7,871 nucleotides of DNA from an uncultured Oscillospiraceae bacterium (GCA_910577415.1 CAJTLK010000004.1:23703-31573), one strand, 5' to 3'. Positions 1-4,886 are shown, counted from the first letter of the stretch. The notes: generated from the sequence alone by a model not told the origin. Translations and numbers: made by a program.

Positions 1-6
1 AAATGT

Positions 7-35
7 GGCTACACATGTAGTCTACGTTTGTAGTC
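7..35 (-). promoter_or_regulatory. Tandem BlaI/MecI/CopY-like operator boxes
   Basis: Two overlapping 16-bp dyads lie here. On the minus strand they read GACTACAAACGTAGAC (20-35) and GACTACATGTGTAGCC (7-22), sharing three bases. The second contains a perfect TACA-NN-TGTA core (10-19), the half-site arrangement known for BlaI/MecI and CopY repressors. They sit 27 bp beyond the stop of the SprT-like gene, so the controlled gene would lie to the left, outside the window. No convincing -35/-10 pair is visible before the edge. Assignment to a regulator family is by motif only. Confidence 0.5.
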
Positions 36-61
36 GATTGCCCCGCAGCAATTTCGCCGTT

Positions 62-547
62 TTATAGCTTCACCGGCCTCAATTTTCCTCCGCACCGGCA
101 GCGATACCGTTCTGGATGCCGGGTCAGGGGCGACGCCCGATACCGGCCCAGCTCCGCCCCGCAGTTTTCACAGCGGAGAAGGTATTTAAACGGACGGGGC
201 TGGAGCTGTTCCACCACCTCCGCCGCCGCCACCCGCCTGATATGATACCCATAGGCATTATTCATCCTTTGGGCGTATTCCTTCCAACGTGCGCCATGAT
301 TTTGACAGCCCCAGCAGGTGTGAAGCAGCTCATGGGCCAAGGTCTCCCGGCAGCTTTCCTTTGGACCTTCAGCTACCCGTGCCGAAAGCTCAATAAGGTA
401 ACCCTCTCCCTTTCTCTTACAGCACCCCAAGCGGTTGACCGCCCTGCGGTTGATCGTCACGTGGGGTTCGATCCGTTTTGAGATCGGAATGCCGACCTCT
501 TCGGCCTGTTTAGCCACCTCTTGCAGCAGCCCGTCGCAGTCGTTCAT
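62..547 (-). CDS. SprT-like zinc metalloprotein
   Basis: The 161-residue protein carries the SprT-like metalloprotease signature. The zinc-binding helix HELLH is at residues 72-76, with the third ligand probably His84 in a following HGxxW motif (HGARW). A C-terminal zinc ribbon follows, with Cys126, Cys129, Cys150 and Cys152. SprT-like domains are related to the protease domain of the DNA-protein crosslink protease SPRTN; the bacterial members are mostly uncharacterised, so the substrate is unknown. There is no signal peptide or membrane segment, which points to a cytoplasmic protein. The ATG at 547 is chosen because a GAGGGGG ribosome binding site precedes it by about 7 bases, and a TATAAT promoter lies 40 bases upstream. 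The gene stands alone on the minus strand, divergent from the cold-shock gene. Family call is firm; biological role is not. Confidence 0.88.
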   Translation of the reverse strand: MNDCDGLLQEVAKQAEEVGIPISKRIEPHVTINRRAVNRLGCCKRKGEGYLIELSARVAEGPKESCRETLAHELLHTCWGCQNHGARWKEYAQRMNNAYGYHIRRVAAAEVVEQLQPRPFKYLLRCENCGAELGRYRASPLTRHPERYRCRCGGKLRPVKL

Positions 548-587
548 TTCTTTGCCCCCTCTTTCGTATCCTACATTTTCTTCTTCT

Positions 588-616
588 ATTATATAAACGC
601 CCCAATATTTTGAAAA
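588..616 (-). promoter_or_regulatory. Sigma-A-type promoter of the SprT-like gene
   Basis: On the minus strand a perfect TATAAT -10 (588-593) is preceded by a 17-bp spacer and TTTTCA (611-616), a 4-of-6 match to TTGACA. Transcription would start near 581, giving a leader of about 35 bases. It lies back to back with the cold-shock promoter, the two -35 boxes being 24 bp apart. Confidence 0.65.
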
Positions 617-640
617 TCGTTATTTTGCCTGAAATTTTCC

Positions 641-669
641 TTGACATTTTTCCTCTGGTATAGTATATT
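641..669 (+). promoter_or_regulatory. Sigma-A promoter of the cold-shock gene
   Basis: A perfect TTGACA (641-646), a 17-bp spacer and TATATT (664-669) form a near-consensus promoter. The expected start near 676 leaves a leader of about 120 bases before the ATG. Long structured leaders are typical of cold-shock genes, where RNA folding adjusts translation with temperature. The leader ends in a strong ribosome binding site (AGGAGGT, 782-788). Confidence 0.85.
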
Positions 670-796
670 ATCGGCGTATCTTAAAATGTAAAAATTGATT
701 GCCGCTTGTGTCTGTCAGTTTCCATTTCATTTTGACATACACGGGAGGCTTCTTTTTTTGCGGCGGGATACCCATTTATTTAGGAGGTAGAAAATC

Positions 797-1009
797 ATGA
801 ATCACGGTACTGTCAAATGGTTTAACAACGAGAAGGGCTTTGGCTTTATCTCTAACGACGACGGCAGCGGCGACGTGTTTGTCCACTTCTCCGCCATCCA
901 GTCCGAGGGCTTCCGCACTCTGGCTGAGGGCCAGAAGGTGACCTACGACACCGAGCCCGATCCCAAGGATCCCGGCAAGCTCCGCGCTGTCAACGTTGTG
1001 GCCGAATAA
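797..1009 (+). CDS. Cold-shock protein, CspA family
   Basis: This 70-residue protein is a single cold-shock domain. It has the N-terminal GTVKWFN strand, the RNP1-type motif KGFGFI (residues 14-19) and the RNP2-type motif VFVHF (residues 27-31), the aromatic nucleic-acid-binding surface of the family. Such proteins bind single-stranded RNA and DNA and act as RNA chaperones or antiterminators during cold or growth transitions. Length matches the family norm of 65-72 residues. The start is fixed by AGGAGGT eight bases upstream and by the conserved N-terminus. The gene is monocistronic, with its own promoter, a long leader and a strong terminator. Many species carry several paralogues, so no cspA/B/C/D letter is assigned. 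Confidence 0.97.
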   Translation: MNHGTVKWFNNEKGFGFISNDDGSGDVFVHFSAIQSEGFRTLAEGQKVTYDTEPDPKDPGKLRAVNVVAE

Positions 1010-1022
1010 TTGATTTGACTGC

Positions 1023-1067
1023 AAAAAAAGAACTCCCAGCGGCAATGCCACTGGGAGTTCCTTTTTT
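1023..1067. terminator. Bidirectional intrinsic terminator after the cold-shock gene
   Basis: The stem GAACTCCCAG (1030-1039) pairs with CTGGGAGTTC (1051-1060). After one C/A mismatch an inner GGC/GCC helix closes an AAT loop. On the plus strand CTTTTTT follows; on the minus strand TTTTTTT follows (plus-strand A-run 1023-1029). It therefore ends cold-shock transcripts rightward and should also stop leftward transcription. Confidence 0.93.
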
Positions 1068-1080
1068 GTCTGCGCTTGTC

Positions 1081-1096
1081 GTCTATACTTGTAGTC
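1081..1096 (-). promoter_or_regulatory. BlaI-like 16-bp box, possibly within a small promoter
   Basis: The minus strand reads GACTACAAGTATAGAC, differing at one base from the box at 4160-4175. It lies in the 77-bp gap between the cold-shock terminator and the tRNA terminator. The sequence TTGCCT (1105-1110), a 17-bp spacer and TATAGA (1082-1087) could form a weak minus-strand promoter whose -10 lies inside the box. No gene follows it; the leftward transcript would meet the terminator at 1060 within about 15-50 bases. Confidence 0.4.
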
Positions 1097-1144
1097 ACCT
1101 CAGGAGGCAATGGCTCAAACCATGGTTCTCGTCCGAGACTCCAT

Positions 1145-1188
1145 ACCAAAAGAAATGAGACGCCTTGTGGCGTCTCATTTCTTTTGGT
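1145..1188 (-). terminator. Terminator of the tRNA operon, overlapping the tRNA-Val 3' end
   Basis: A 20-bp perfect inverted repeat (1145-1164 with 1169-1188) has a four-base loop. Read on the minus strand, the GC-rich core GAGACGCC/GGCGTCTC is followed by ATTTCTTTT, as in an intrinsic terminator. The 5' arm begins with the ACCA end of tRNA-Val, so terminator and tRNA share bases. Being symmetrical, it could also stop plus-strand transcripts. Confidence 0.8.
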
Positions 1189-1261
1189 GGAGACTACTGG
1201 ACTCGAACCAGTGACCTCCTGCGTGTGAAGCAGGCGCTCTAACCAGCTGAGCTAAGCCTCC
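1185..1261 (-). tRNA. tRNA-Val (CAC)
   Basis: This 77-base gene forms a complete cloverleaf. The acceptor GGAGGCT pairs with AGTCTCC with one G-U pair. The D stem is GCTC/GAGC, the anticodon stem CCTGC/GCAGG with loop TTCACAC, and the T arm ACTGG-TTCGAGT-CCAGT. The anticodon CAC (plus positions 1225-1227) reads the valine codon GUG. The discriminator is A and the CCA end is encoded. It is the last of three genes in the minus-strand operon and runs straight into the terminator hairpin. Confidence 0.96.
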
Positions 1262-1271
1262 GGGCTGGGGT

Positions 1272-1303
1272 TCCCCACAAAGCGATCCTCAGCTTTGTGG
1301 GGA
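1272..1303. other. Hairpin in the tRNA-Glu/tRNA-Val spacer
   Basis: CCCCACAAAGC (1273-1283) pairs perfectly with GCTTTGTGGGG (1292-1302), extended by a T-A pair to 12 bp, around an eight-base loop. No T-run follows on either strand, so it is not a terminator. It sits about 10 bases upstream of the mature tRNA-Val 5' end and may direct processing. The overlapping palindrome GGGGTTCCCC (1267-1276) offers a competing fold. Confidence 0.6.
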
Positions 1304-1309
1304 GAAGGA

Positions 1310-1375
1310 GGAGGGAACCAACGGATATGGAGCTTTCGCCAGAGCGGCGGAAGCGGAATGGAGTTGGTTTCCTCC
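1310..1375. other. Long hairpin in the tRNA-Glu/tRNA-Val spacer
   Basis: The outer arms 1310-1322 and 1363-1375 form a 13-bp helix with a single non-Watson-Crick position. Inside, GCTTTCGCC and GGCGGAAGC form a second 9-bp helix with one wobble and a five-base loop. Together with the neighbouring hairpin it fills nearly the whole 118-bp spacer, which is long for a bacterial tRNA operon. Confidence 0.5.
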
Positions 1376-1379
1376 AACG

Positions 1380-1454
1380 TGGTGACGCGTATGGGAATCG
1401 AACCCATGTTACCGCCGTGAAAGGGCGGTGTCTTAACCTCTTGACCAACGCGCC
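1380..1454 (-). tRNA. tRNA-Glu (TTC)
   Basis: This 75-base gene folds as a standard cloverleaf. The acceptor GGCGCGT pairs with ACGCGTC, the anticodon stem is CCGCC/GGCGG with loop CTTTCAC, and the T arm is ATGGG-TTCGATT-CCCAT. The anticodon TTC reads GAA and GAG. The CCA end is encoded. The body closely resembles tRNA-Glu of other Firmicutes. It is the middle gene of the operon. Confidence 0.96.
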
Positions 1455-1467
1455 ATATCGTCACACC

Positions 1468-1522
1468 CGGCGCATACGCCGTTCAAAAGGAGTTCCCCGG
1501 GAGACGCCCCAGGCGTCTCCCG
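1468..1522. other. Two hairpins in the tRNA-Met/tRNA-Glu spacer
   Basis: CGGCG-CATA-CGCCG (1468-1481) and an 11-bp perfect stem CGGGAGACGCC/GGCGTCTCCCG with loop CCA (1498-1522) fill most of the 73-bp spacer. On the minus strand the second is followed only by a displaced TTTT about ten bases away, so it is at best a weak terminator. Its GAGACGCC/GGCGTCTC core is identical to the core of the operon terminator at 1145-1188. Confidence 0.6.
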
Positions 1523-1527
1523 AGGAT

Positions 1528-1604
1528 TGGTAGCGGCACCTGGATTTGAACCGGGGACCTTACGGGTATGAACCGTGCGCTCTAGCCAACTGAGCTATGC
1601 CGCC
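1528..1604 (-). tRNA. tRNA-Met (CAT), elongator type
   Basis: This 77-base gene has acceptor GGCGGCA/TGCCGCT, D stem GCTC/GAGC, anticodon loop TTCATAC and encoded CCA. The anticodon is CAT. The 1-72 position is a G-U pair rather than the initiator's unpaired C-A, and the anticodon stem lacks the initiator GGG/CCC run, so it is called elongator. A lysidine-modified tRNA-Ile is less likely from the body sequence. Two C-A mismatches occur, at 27-43 (anticodon stem) and 51-63 (T stem). It is the first gene of the operon. Confidence 0.92.
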
Positions 1605-1630
1605 ATGTCCACCCAAATAGGGCATGGATT

Positions 1631-1659
1631 AGTATACCCGATTCCCCGGCCCTTGTCAA
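1631..1659 (-). promoter_or_regulatory. Promoter of the Met-Glu-Val tRNA operon
   Basis: On the minus strand, perfect TTGACA (1654-1659), a 17-bp GC-rich spacer and TATACT (1631-1636) form a strong sigma-A promoter. Transcription would start near 1624, about 20 bases before tRNA-Met. The promoter begins only 25 bp after the response-regulator stop. No clear terminator lies between them, so some read-through into the tRNAs is possible. Confidence 0.88.
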
Positions 1660-1684
1660 TGAAATTTTTCCGATTTTTGAGATT

Positions 1685-2374
1685 TTACTCTATCTTGTAC
1701 CCTACGCCCCACACCGTTTTGATAAACCGCGGATGACCGCTGGGCTCCTCCAGCTTCTCCCGTAAGCGGCGGATATGCACCATTACAGTATTGTTCCGAT
1801 CCAAGTACTTTTCTCCCCAGACCGTCTCAAAAAGCTCCTCAGCAGAGATCACCTTCCCCCGGTTAGCGCAAAGCATCCAAAGGATATCAAATTCAATCGG
1901 GGTCAAGCTCACTGGTTTATCATAGAGCCAGCACTGATGGGTATTGCGGTTAATGGCAAGGCCGTTGATGTTCAGGGTCTCCTCCTCATCCTTGTCGCCG
2001 CTGTTGTAGCTGGTATACCGCCGGAGCTGGGCCTTCACCCGGGCCACCAGTTCCAAGGGACTAAAGGGCTTAGTCACATAGTCGTCCGCCCCCACCGTAA
2101 GTCCCATGATCTTGTCGGTGTCCTCGGTCTTGGCAGTGAGCATAAGGATAGGAAACTGCCAGGAACGGCGGATCTCAGCGCATAGGGTCAGCCCGGAAAT
2201 GTCCGGCAGCATGACATCCAGCACCGCCAGATCGATCTTTTCCCGGCTCAGCACCTCCAACGCCTCGCCGCCGCTGCCACAGGGAAAGACCTGAAAGCCC
2301 TCCCCCCGGAGATAGACGGACACCAGATCGGCGATCTCCGGCTCGTCATCCACCACCAGGATCCTTGCGTCCAT
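1685..2374 (-). CDS. OmpR/PhoB-family response regulator, VanR-like
   Basis: This 229-residue regulator has an N-terminal receiver domain (about 1-118) with acidic Asp9/Asp10, phospho-acceptor Asp53 (VLDVMLP), Thr80 and Lys102. A short linker leads to a C-terminal winged-helix DNA-binding domain (about 133-229), with SLTPIEFDIL and the ending KTVWGVGYKIE. From memory it closely resembles VanR of vancomycin-resistance clusters and the wider VanR-type subfamily in Clostridia, many of which are not linked to resistance. The ATG at 2374 is chosen because AAGGAGGAG precedes it and DARILVVDDE starts the receiver; in-frame upstream codons lack this. No histidine kinase follows: the gene runs into the tRNA operon, so its partner must be elsewhere. 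It has its own promoter, with a BlaI-like box in the leader. Confidence 0.93.
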   Translation of the reverse strand: MDARILVVDDEPEIADLVSVYLRGEGFQVFPCGSGGEALEVLSREKIDLAVLDVMLPDISGLTLCAEIRRSWQFPILMLTAKTEDTDKIMGLTVGADDYVTKPFSPLELVARVKAQLRRYTSYNSGDKDEEETLNINGLAINRNTHQCWLYDKPVSLTPIEFDILWMLCANRGKVISAEELFETVWGEKYLDRNNTVMVHIRRLREKLEEPSGHPRFIKTVWGVGYKIE

Positions 2375-2418
2375 TGTTTCTCCTCCTTGACTATGTTTGT
2401 CTTCCTTCATTTTCAGTG

Positions 2419-2434
2419 GCTTATCTTTGTAGTC
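2419..2434 (-). promoter_or_regulatory. BlaI-like box in the response-regulator leader
   Basis: The minus strand reads GACTACAAAGATAAGC, matching 13 of 16 bases of the box at 4160-4175. The left half-site is intact and the right half degenerate. It lies about 22-37 bases downstream of the expected transcription start, a position where a bound repressor could block elongation. Confidence 0.4.
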
Positions 2435-2462
2435 AACCAGCCTTTTGCATCTTCTTTTTACC

Positions 2463-2491
2463 ATTATAAAAGAGGCCCCCTTCGCCGTCAA
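2463..2491 (-). promoter_or_regulatory. Sigma-A promoter of the response-regulator gene
   Basis: TTGACG (2486-2491), a 17-bp spacer and perfect TATAAT (2463-2468) are read on the minus strand. The expected start is near 2456, with an 82-base leader. The -35 box lies in the loop of the terminator of the preceding gene, and the -10 overlaps its T-run. Confidence 0.88.
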
Positions 2492-2504
2492 GGAGAAGAG
2501 GGCC
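2466..2504 (-). terminator. Terminator of the secA-pgeF-binding protein operon
   Basis: On the minus strand GGCCCTCTTC (2495-2504) pairs with GAAGGGGGCC (2474-2483), ten pairs with one G-U. An 11-base loop separates the arms, and TCTTTTAT follows. It begins 16 bases after the binding-protein stop. It overlaps the response-regulator promoter. Confidence 0.78.
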
Positions 2505-2519
2505 ATTGTCAGGAAATCT

Positions 2520-4049
2520 TCAGGAAATGGCTAACCGCCAATTTTCCAGACCTGCAAACACATCCCGCTGGGTGGGCGCCGCTCCCGATACCCGCCCCCA
2601 TTGTGTCAGCAGGGAGCCGTTTTTAAAGCACAAGGGTATAATAGGGACGACCTGGACAAAGCGCTCCCAAAGCTCCGCCGCCGCTTGCTTCCGCTCCTCT
2701 CCGGCTGCAGCCCGGTAAAGCTCCAGAAGCCGATCCGTTTCTTTATCGGCAAAGCCGCCATAATTCAGCGCGCCATCGAGCAAGACTTTTGGATCAAAGT
2801 CAGCGGTAAGCACCACTTCGCCCAAATAGAGATCAAAGTCCCCCTTTTTTAATGCGGCGGCATAATCGTCCCAGGGCAATCTTTCCAATGTGACCGCGCA
2901 TCCCAGCTCCTCCAGCTCACTGCTCAGTTCTTCCGCCATTTTCATCTTAATCGTATTATCTTGATTAACAAGAAACTTTATCGTCAGCTGCTGCCTCCCC
3001 CTGGCAAGGCCCTCCTCACCAAGGCTCCACCCCGCCTCAGTCAGCAGTCCGGCAGCCTCTTCCTTATTATAGCGCAGTTCAGCCGCCGCCTCACCGTCAT
3101 ATTCCGCCGCCGCGGGATGGATGGGCAGCGCCGCCGCCACGGCGTGGCCTGCCAGCAACCGCTTGGTCATCCCCTCGCGGTCCGCAACGCGGGCCACCGC
3201 CTGACGCACCAAGGGGTCCTTGCAAACGCCCGACCTGGTGTTGCACCCCACATATACCAGCGCCGTAGTGGCGTAGTCAGTGGTCTCAAACCGCCCGGAG
3301 TAACCCAGCGCATTGGTGCTGGTAAGATCGGTGTCCACCAGCGCGATCTCCCCGGCGTCAAAGGCATAGATCAGGTCGTCGCTGGCCGCCACTGGCCGAA
3401 GGTCAATGGTCTCCAACGGTGTTACCGCCCCGGCCCTGGCCTGAAGAAAAAGCTTGTCTCCTTCATCCCGCAGATAATAGATCCCCGTTCCCAGCGGCCT
3501 GTTGGGATCATCTGTCTCTTTGACAATGGGCACATCCAGCAGTGCAGGCAGCGCCCCATTGGCCCTTGAGAGAGTGACTACAATTGCCCCCTCTTCTTCC
3601 AACACTTTGGAAATATCGGCTAGCCGTTCCCGATAACGTTGGCTCTTCCGGGCCGTGTTGAGAGAAGCCGCAGCCTCCTTTGCCGTGAGGGGCGAGCCAT
3701 CAGAAAAAAAGGCGGACGTCAGCCGAAATGTCCATACCAACCCATCCTCGCTGACGGCATACTCCCGGCATAACTCCCCCACCGGCTCGAACCGCCCGTT
3801 CAGGCGGAACAACCCCCGATAAAGCAGCGGCGAAAGGGTCAGAGTCAATCTGTTTGTCCCGGTGATGGGATGAAACCCCACCGCGGGATAACAGGGCAGC
3901 GCAAAATCGGTTTTTCTCTCTTCCACTGGGGCGGTAGGCACAGGGGTGGCCGTGGAGGCGGGGGGTAACGGAGCCGGGGCCGCGCACCCCCCCAACGCCA
4001 GTGCCCCTGCCAGAGAAAGGGCCATTATCTTTGTTATCCTTTTTCTCAT
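2520..4049 (-). CDS. Peptide-type ABC transporter substrate-binding lipoprotein (SBP_bac_5 family)
   Basis: This 509-residue lipoprotein begins with a positively charged signal peptide and a lipobox, LGGC, placing the lipidated Cys at 22. A proline/threonine-rich tether (about 23-45) leads into a cluster-C periplasmic-binding fold of the DppA/OppA type, recognisable from LLYRGLFRLNG, the EDGLVWTFRL strand and the SDGSPLTAKE segment. The fold's second lobe reaches residue 509. Family members capture oligopeptides, murein peptides, nickel or other solutes; nothing here fixes the ligand. The start is the ATG at 4049, which overlaps the pgeF stop as ATGA. GGAGGG lies upstream, and the signal peptide begins there; a longer in-frame extension to 4232 would bury the signal peptide. 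No permease or ATPase gene is adjacent, so the protein is an orphan or serves a transporter encoded elsewhere. Confidence 0.9.
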   Translation of the reverse strand: MRKRITKIMALSLAGALALGGCAAPAPLPPASTATPVPTAPVEERKTDFALPCYPAVGFHPITGTNRLTLTLSPLLYRGLFRLNGRFEPVGELCREYAVSEDGLVWTFRLTSAFFSDGSPLTAKEAAASLNTARKSQRYRERLADISKVLEEEGAIVVTLSRANGALPALLDVPIVKETDDPNRPLGTGIYYLRDEGDKLFLQARAGAVTPLETIDLRPVAASDDLIYAFDAGEIALVDTDLTSTNALGYSGRFETTDYATTALVYVGCNTRSGVCKDPLVRQAVARVADREGMTKRLLAGHAVAAALPIHPAAAEYDGEAAAELRYNKEEAAGLLTEAGWSLGEEGLARGRQQLTIKFLVNQDNTIKMKMAEELSSELEELGCAVTLERLPWDDYAAALKKGDFDLYLGEVVLTADFDPKVLLDGALNYGGFADKETDRLLELYRAAAGEERKQAAAELWERFVQVVPIIPLCFKNGSLLTQWGRVSGAAPTQRDVFAGLENWRLAIS

Positions 4050-4867
4050 AGCCCACCCTCCGGCAGGGAGAGAAAAGCCGCCTGGCTCCCACGCTCTCCC
4101 CTTGTATACCGGTGAGACCAATACTTTTCGTGGGCGCACATGGTACAATCCGGCGATATGTCTATATTTGTAGTCATCACGCCGCACCGTCTCAACCGCA
4201 AGGCGTTTATCCCTTTCAGGTCCACCTTGCACTTCCCGCCGCCAAGGCTAACTACAAACTTCGACACCTCATCTCCCAAGGCCGCCCGCATAGCGTTTGG
4301 CACATCCTCATGGGTCTCAAAGCAGCATGCCGAGATACCCGGCCCGATGGCGGCCACCAGGTCGGATGGTTGGCTGCCGTATTCCGTTTTCATTCCTTCC
4401 ACCGCCCGGTCTACGATCCCCATTGCCGTCCCCCGCCACCCGGCATGGACGTTGGCAATGGCCTTTTGCACCGGGTCAAACAGCATAATGGTCAGACAGT
4501 CGGCCCCAAAGGTGACAAGGGTCATCCCAGGGACGTTTGTCATCAGTCCGTCGGCGCTATACTCAATTTTTTGATCCAGACCCTTTCCGGCGTCCTCCAA
4601 AGTCACCTTTCGCACCGTGTCCTCATGGACCTGGCTGGAAAGGACCAGCTTTCCCATCTCCACGCCCAGAGCCGTACACACCCGGCGGTAGTTTTCCCGC
4701 ACCCGCGGCGGCGCGTCCCCCCGGTTCAATCCCAGGTTAAGAGATGTGAAGACATCTGTAGACACGCCCCCAAAGCGGGTGGTGAAGGCATGCGGTACTC
4801 CCAGCTCTTCCAGGAGGGTGGAGGTGTGAAGGATCAGATCATTGACTTTTTTGTCATAAAGCGCCAT
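4046..4867 (-). CDS. pgeF: Peptidoglycan editing factor PgeF (YfiH/LACC1 family)
   Basis: This 273-residue protein belongs to the family long annotated as 'laccase' or 'polyphenol oxidase'. The E. coli member YfiH/PgeF removes wrongly incorporated L-serine from peptidoglycan precursors; the human homologue LACC1/FAMIN acts on nucleosides and related compounds. The active-site triad is visible as His81 (SSQVHEDTV), Cys124 (GADCLTIM) and His141 (NVHAGWRGT). The family motifs FTTRFGGVS (28-36), IGPGISACCFE (174-184) and the C-terminal CTMC...YWSHR (241-253) are present, and length is normal. The start has AGGAGGG six bases upstream. It follows secA by 51 bp with a hairpin between and overlaps the binding-protein start by four bases, implying translational coupling. 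A BlaI-like box lies inside its 3' part. Specific substrate in this organism is inferred from the family. Confidence 0.95.
   Translation of the reverse strand: MALYDKKVNDLILHTSTLLEELGVPHAFTTRFGGVSTDVFTSLNLGLNRGDAPPRVRENYRRVCTALGVEMGKLVLSSQVHEDTVRKVTLEDAGKGLDQKIEYSADGLMTNVPGMTLVTFGADCLTIMLFDPVQKAIANVHAGWRGTAMGIVDRAVEGMKTEYGSQPSDLVAAIGPGISACCFETHEDVPNAMRAALGDEVSKFVVSLGGGKCKVDLKGINALRLRRCGVMTTNIDISPDCTMCAHEKYWSHRYTRGERGSQAAFLSLPEGGL
4160..4175 (-). promoter_or_regulatory. BlaI-like 16-bp box inside pgeF
   Basis: The minus strand reads GACTACAAATATAGAC, encoding part of MTTNID (pgeF residues 231-236). It lies about 111 bases upstream of the binding-protein start. It matches the non-coding box at 1081-1096 at 15 of 16 positions and the box at 20-35 at 14. 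No properly spaced -35 accompanies its TATAGA. Coding constraint alone could explain it. Confidence 0.3.
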
Positions 4868-4886
4868 ACGTTTCCCTCCTGTACGG

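Noticed and set aside
732..737. A second TTGACA upstream of the cold-shock gene
   Set aside because: No -10-like hexamer stands 16-19 bases downstream; the sequence there is a T-run followed by GCGGCGGG.
1110..1205. Small plus-strand frame after AGGAGG (1102-1107)
   Set aside because: Only two bases separate AGGAGG from the ATG, and the frame runs through the terminator and into antisense of tRNA-Val. No plausible product.
2375..2506. Longer response-regulator start at 2506
   Set aside because: The extension would cross the terminator and the regulator's own promoter, and its internal ATGs lack ribosome sites. The ATG at 2374 follows AAGGAGG.
3576..3582. GACTACA half-site in the binding-protein gene
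   Set aside because: It is on the opposite strand to the other boxes, has no second half, and is explained by codons for Ile-Val-Val.
4050..4232. N-terminal extension of the binding-protein frame to an ATG at 4232
   Set aside because: It would place the lipoprotein signal peptide internally and overlap pgeF deeply. The ATG at 4049 has a ribosome site and starts the signal peptide.
4250..4265. AACTACAAACTTCGAC on the plus strand in pgeF
   Set aside because: Only 11 of 16 bases match the box family, orientation is opposite, and coding sequence explains it.
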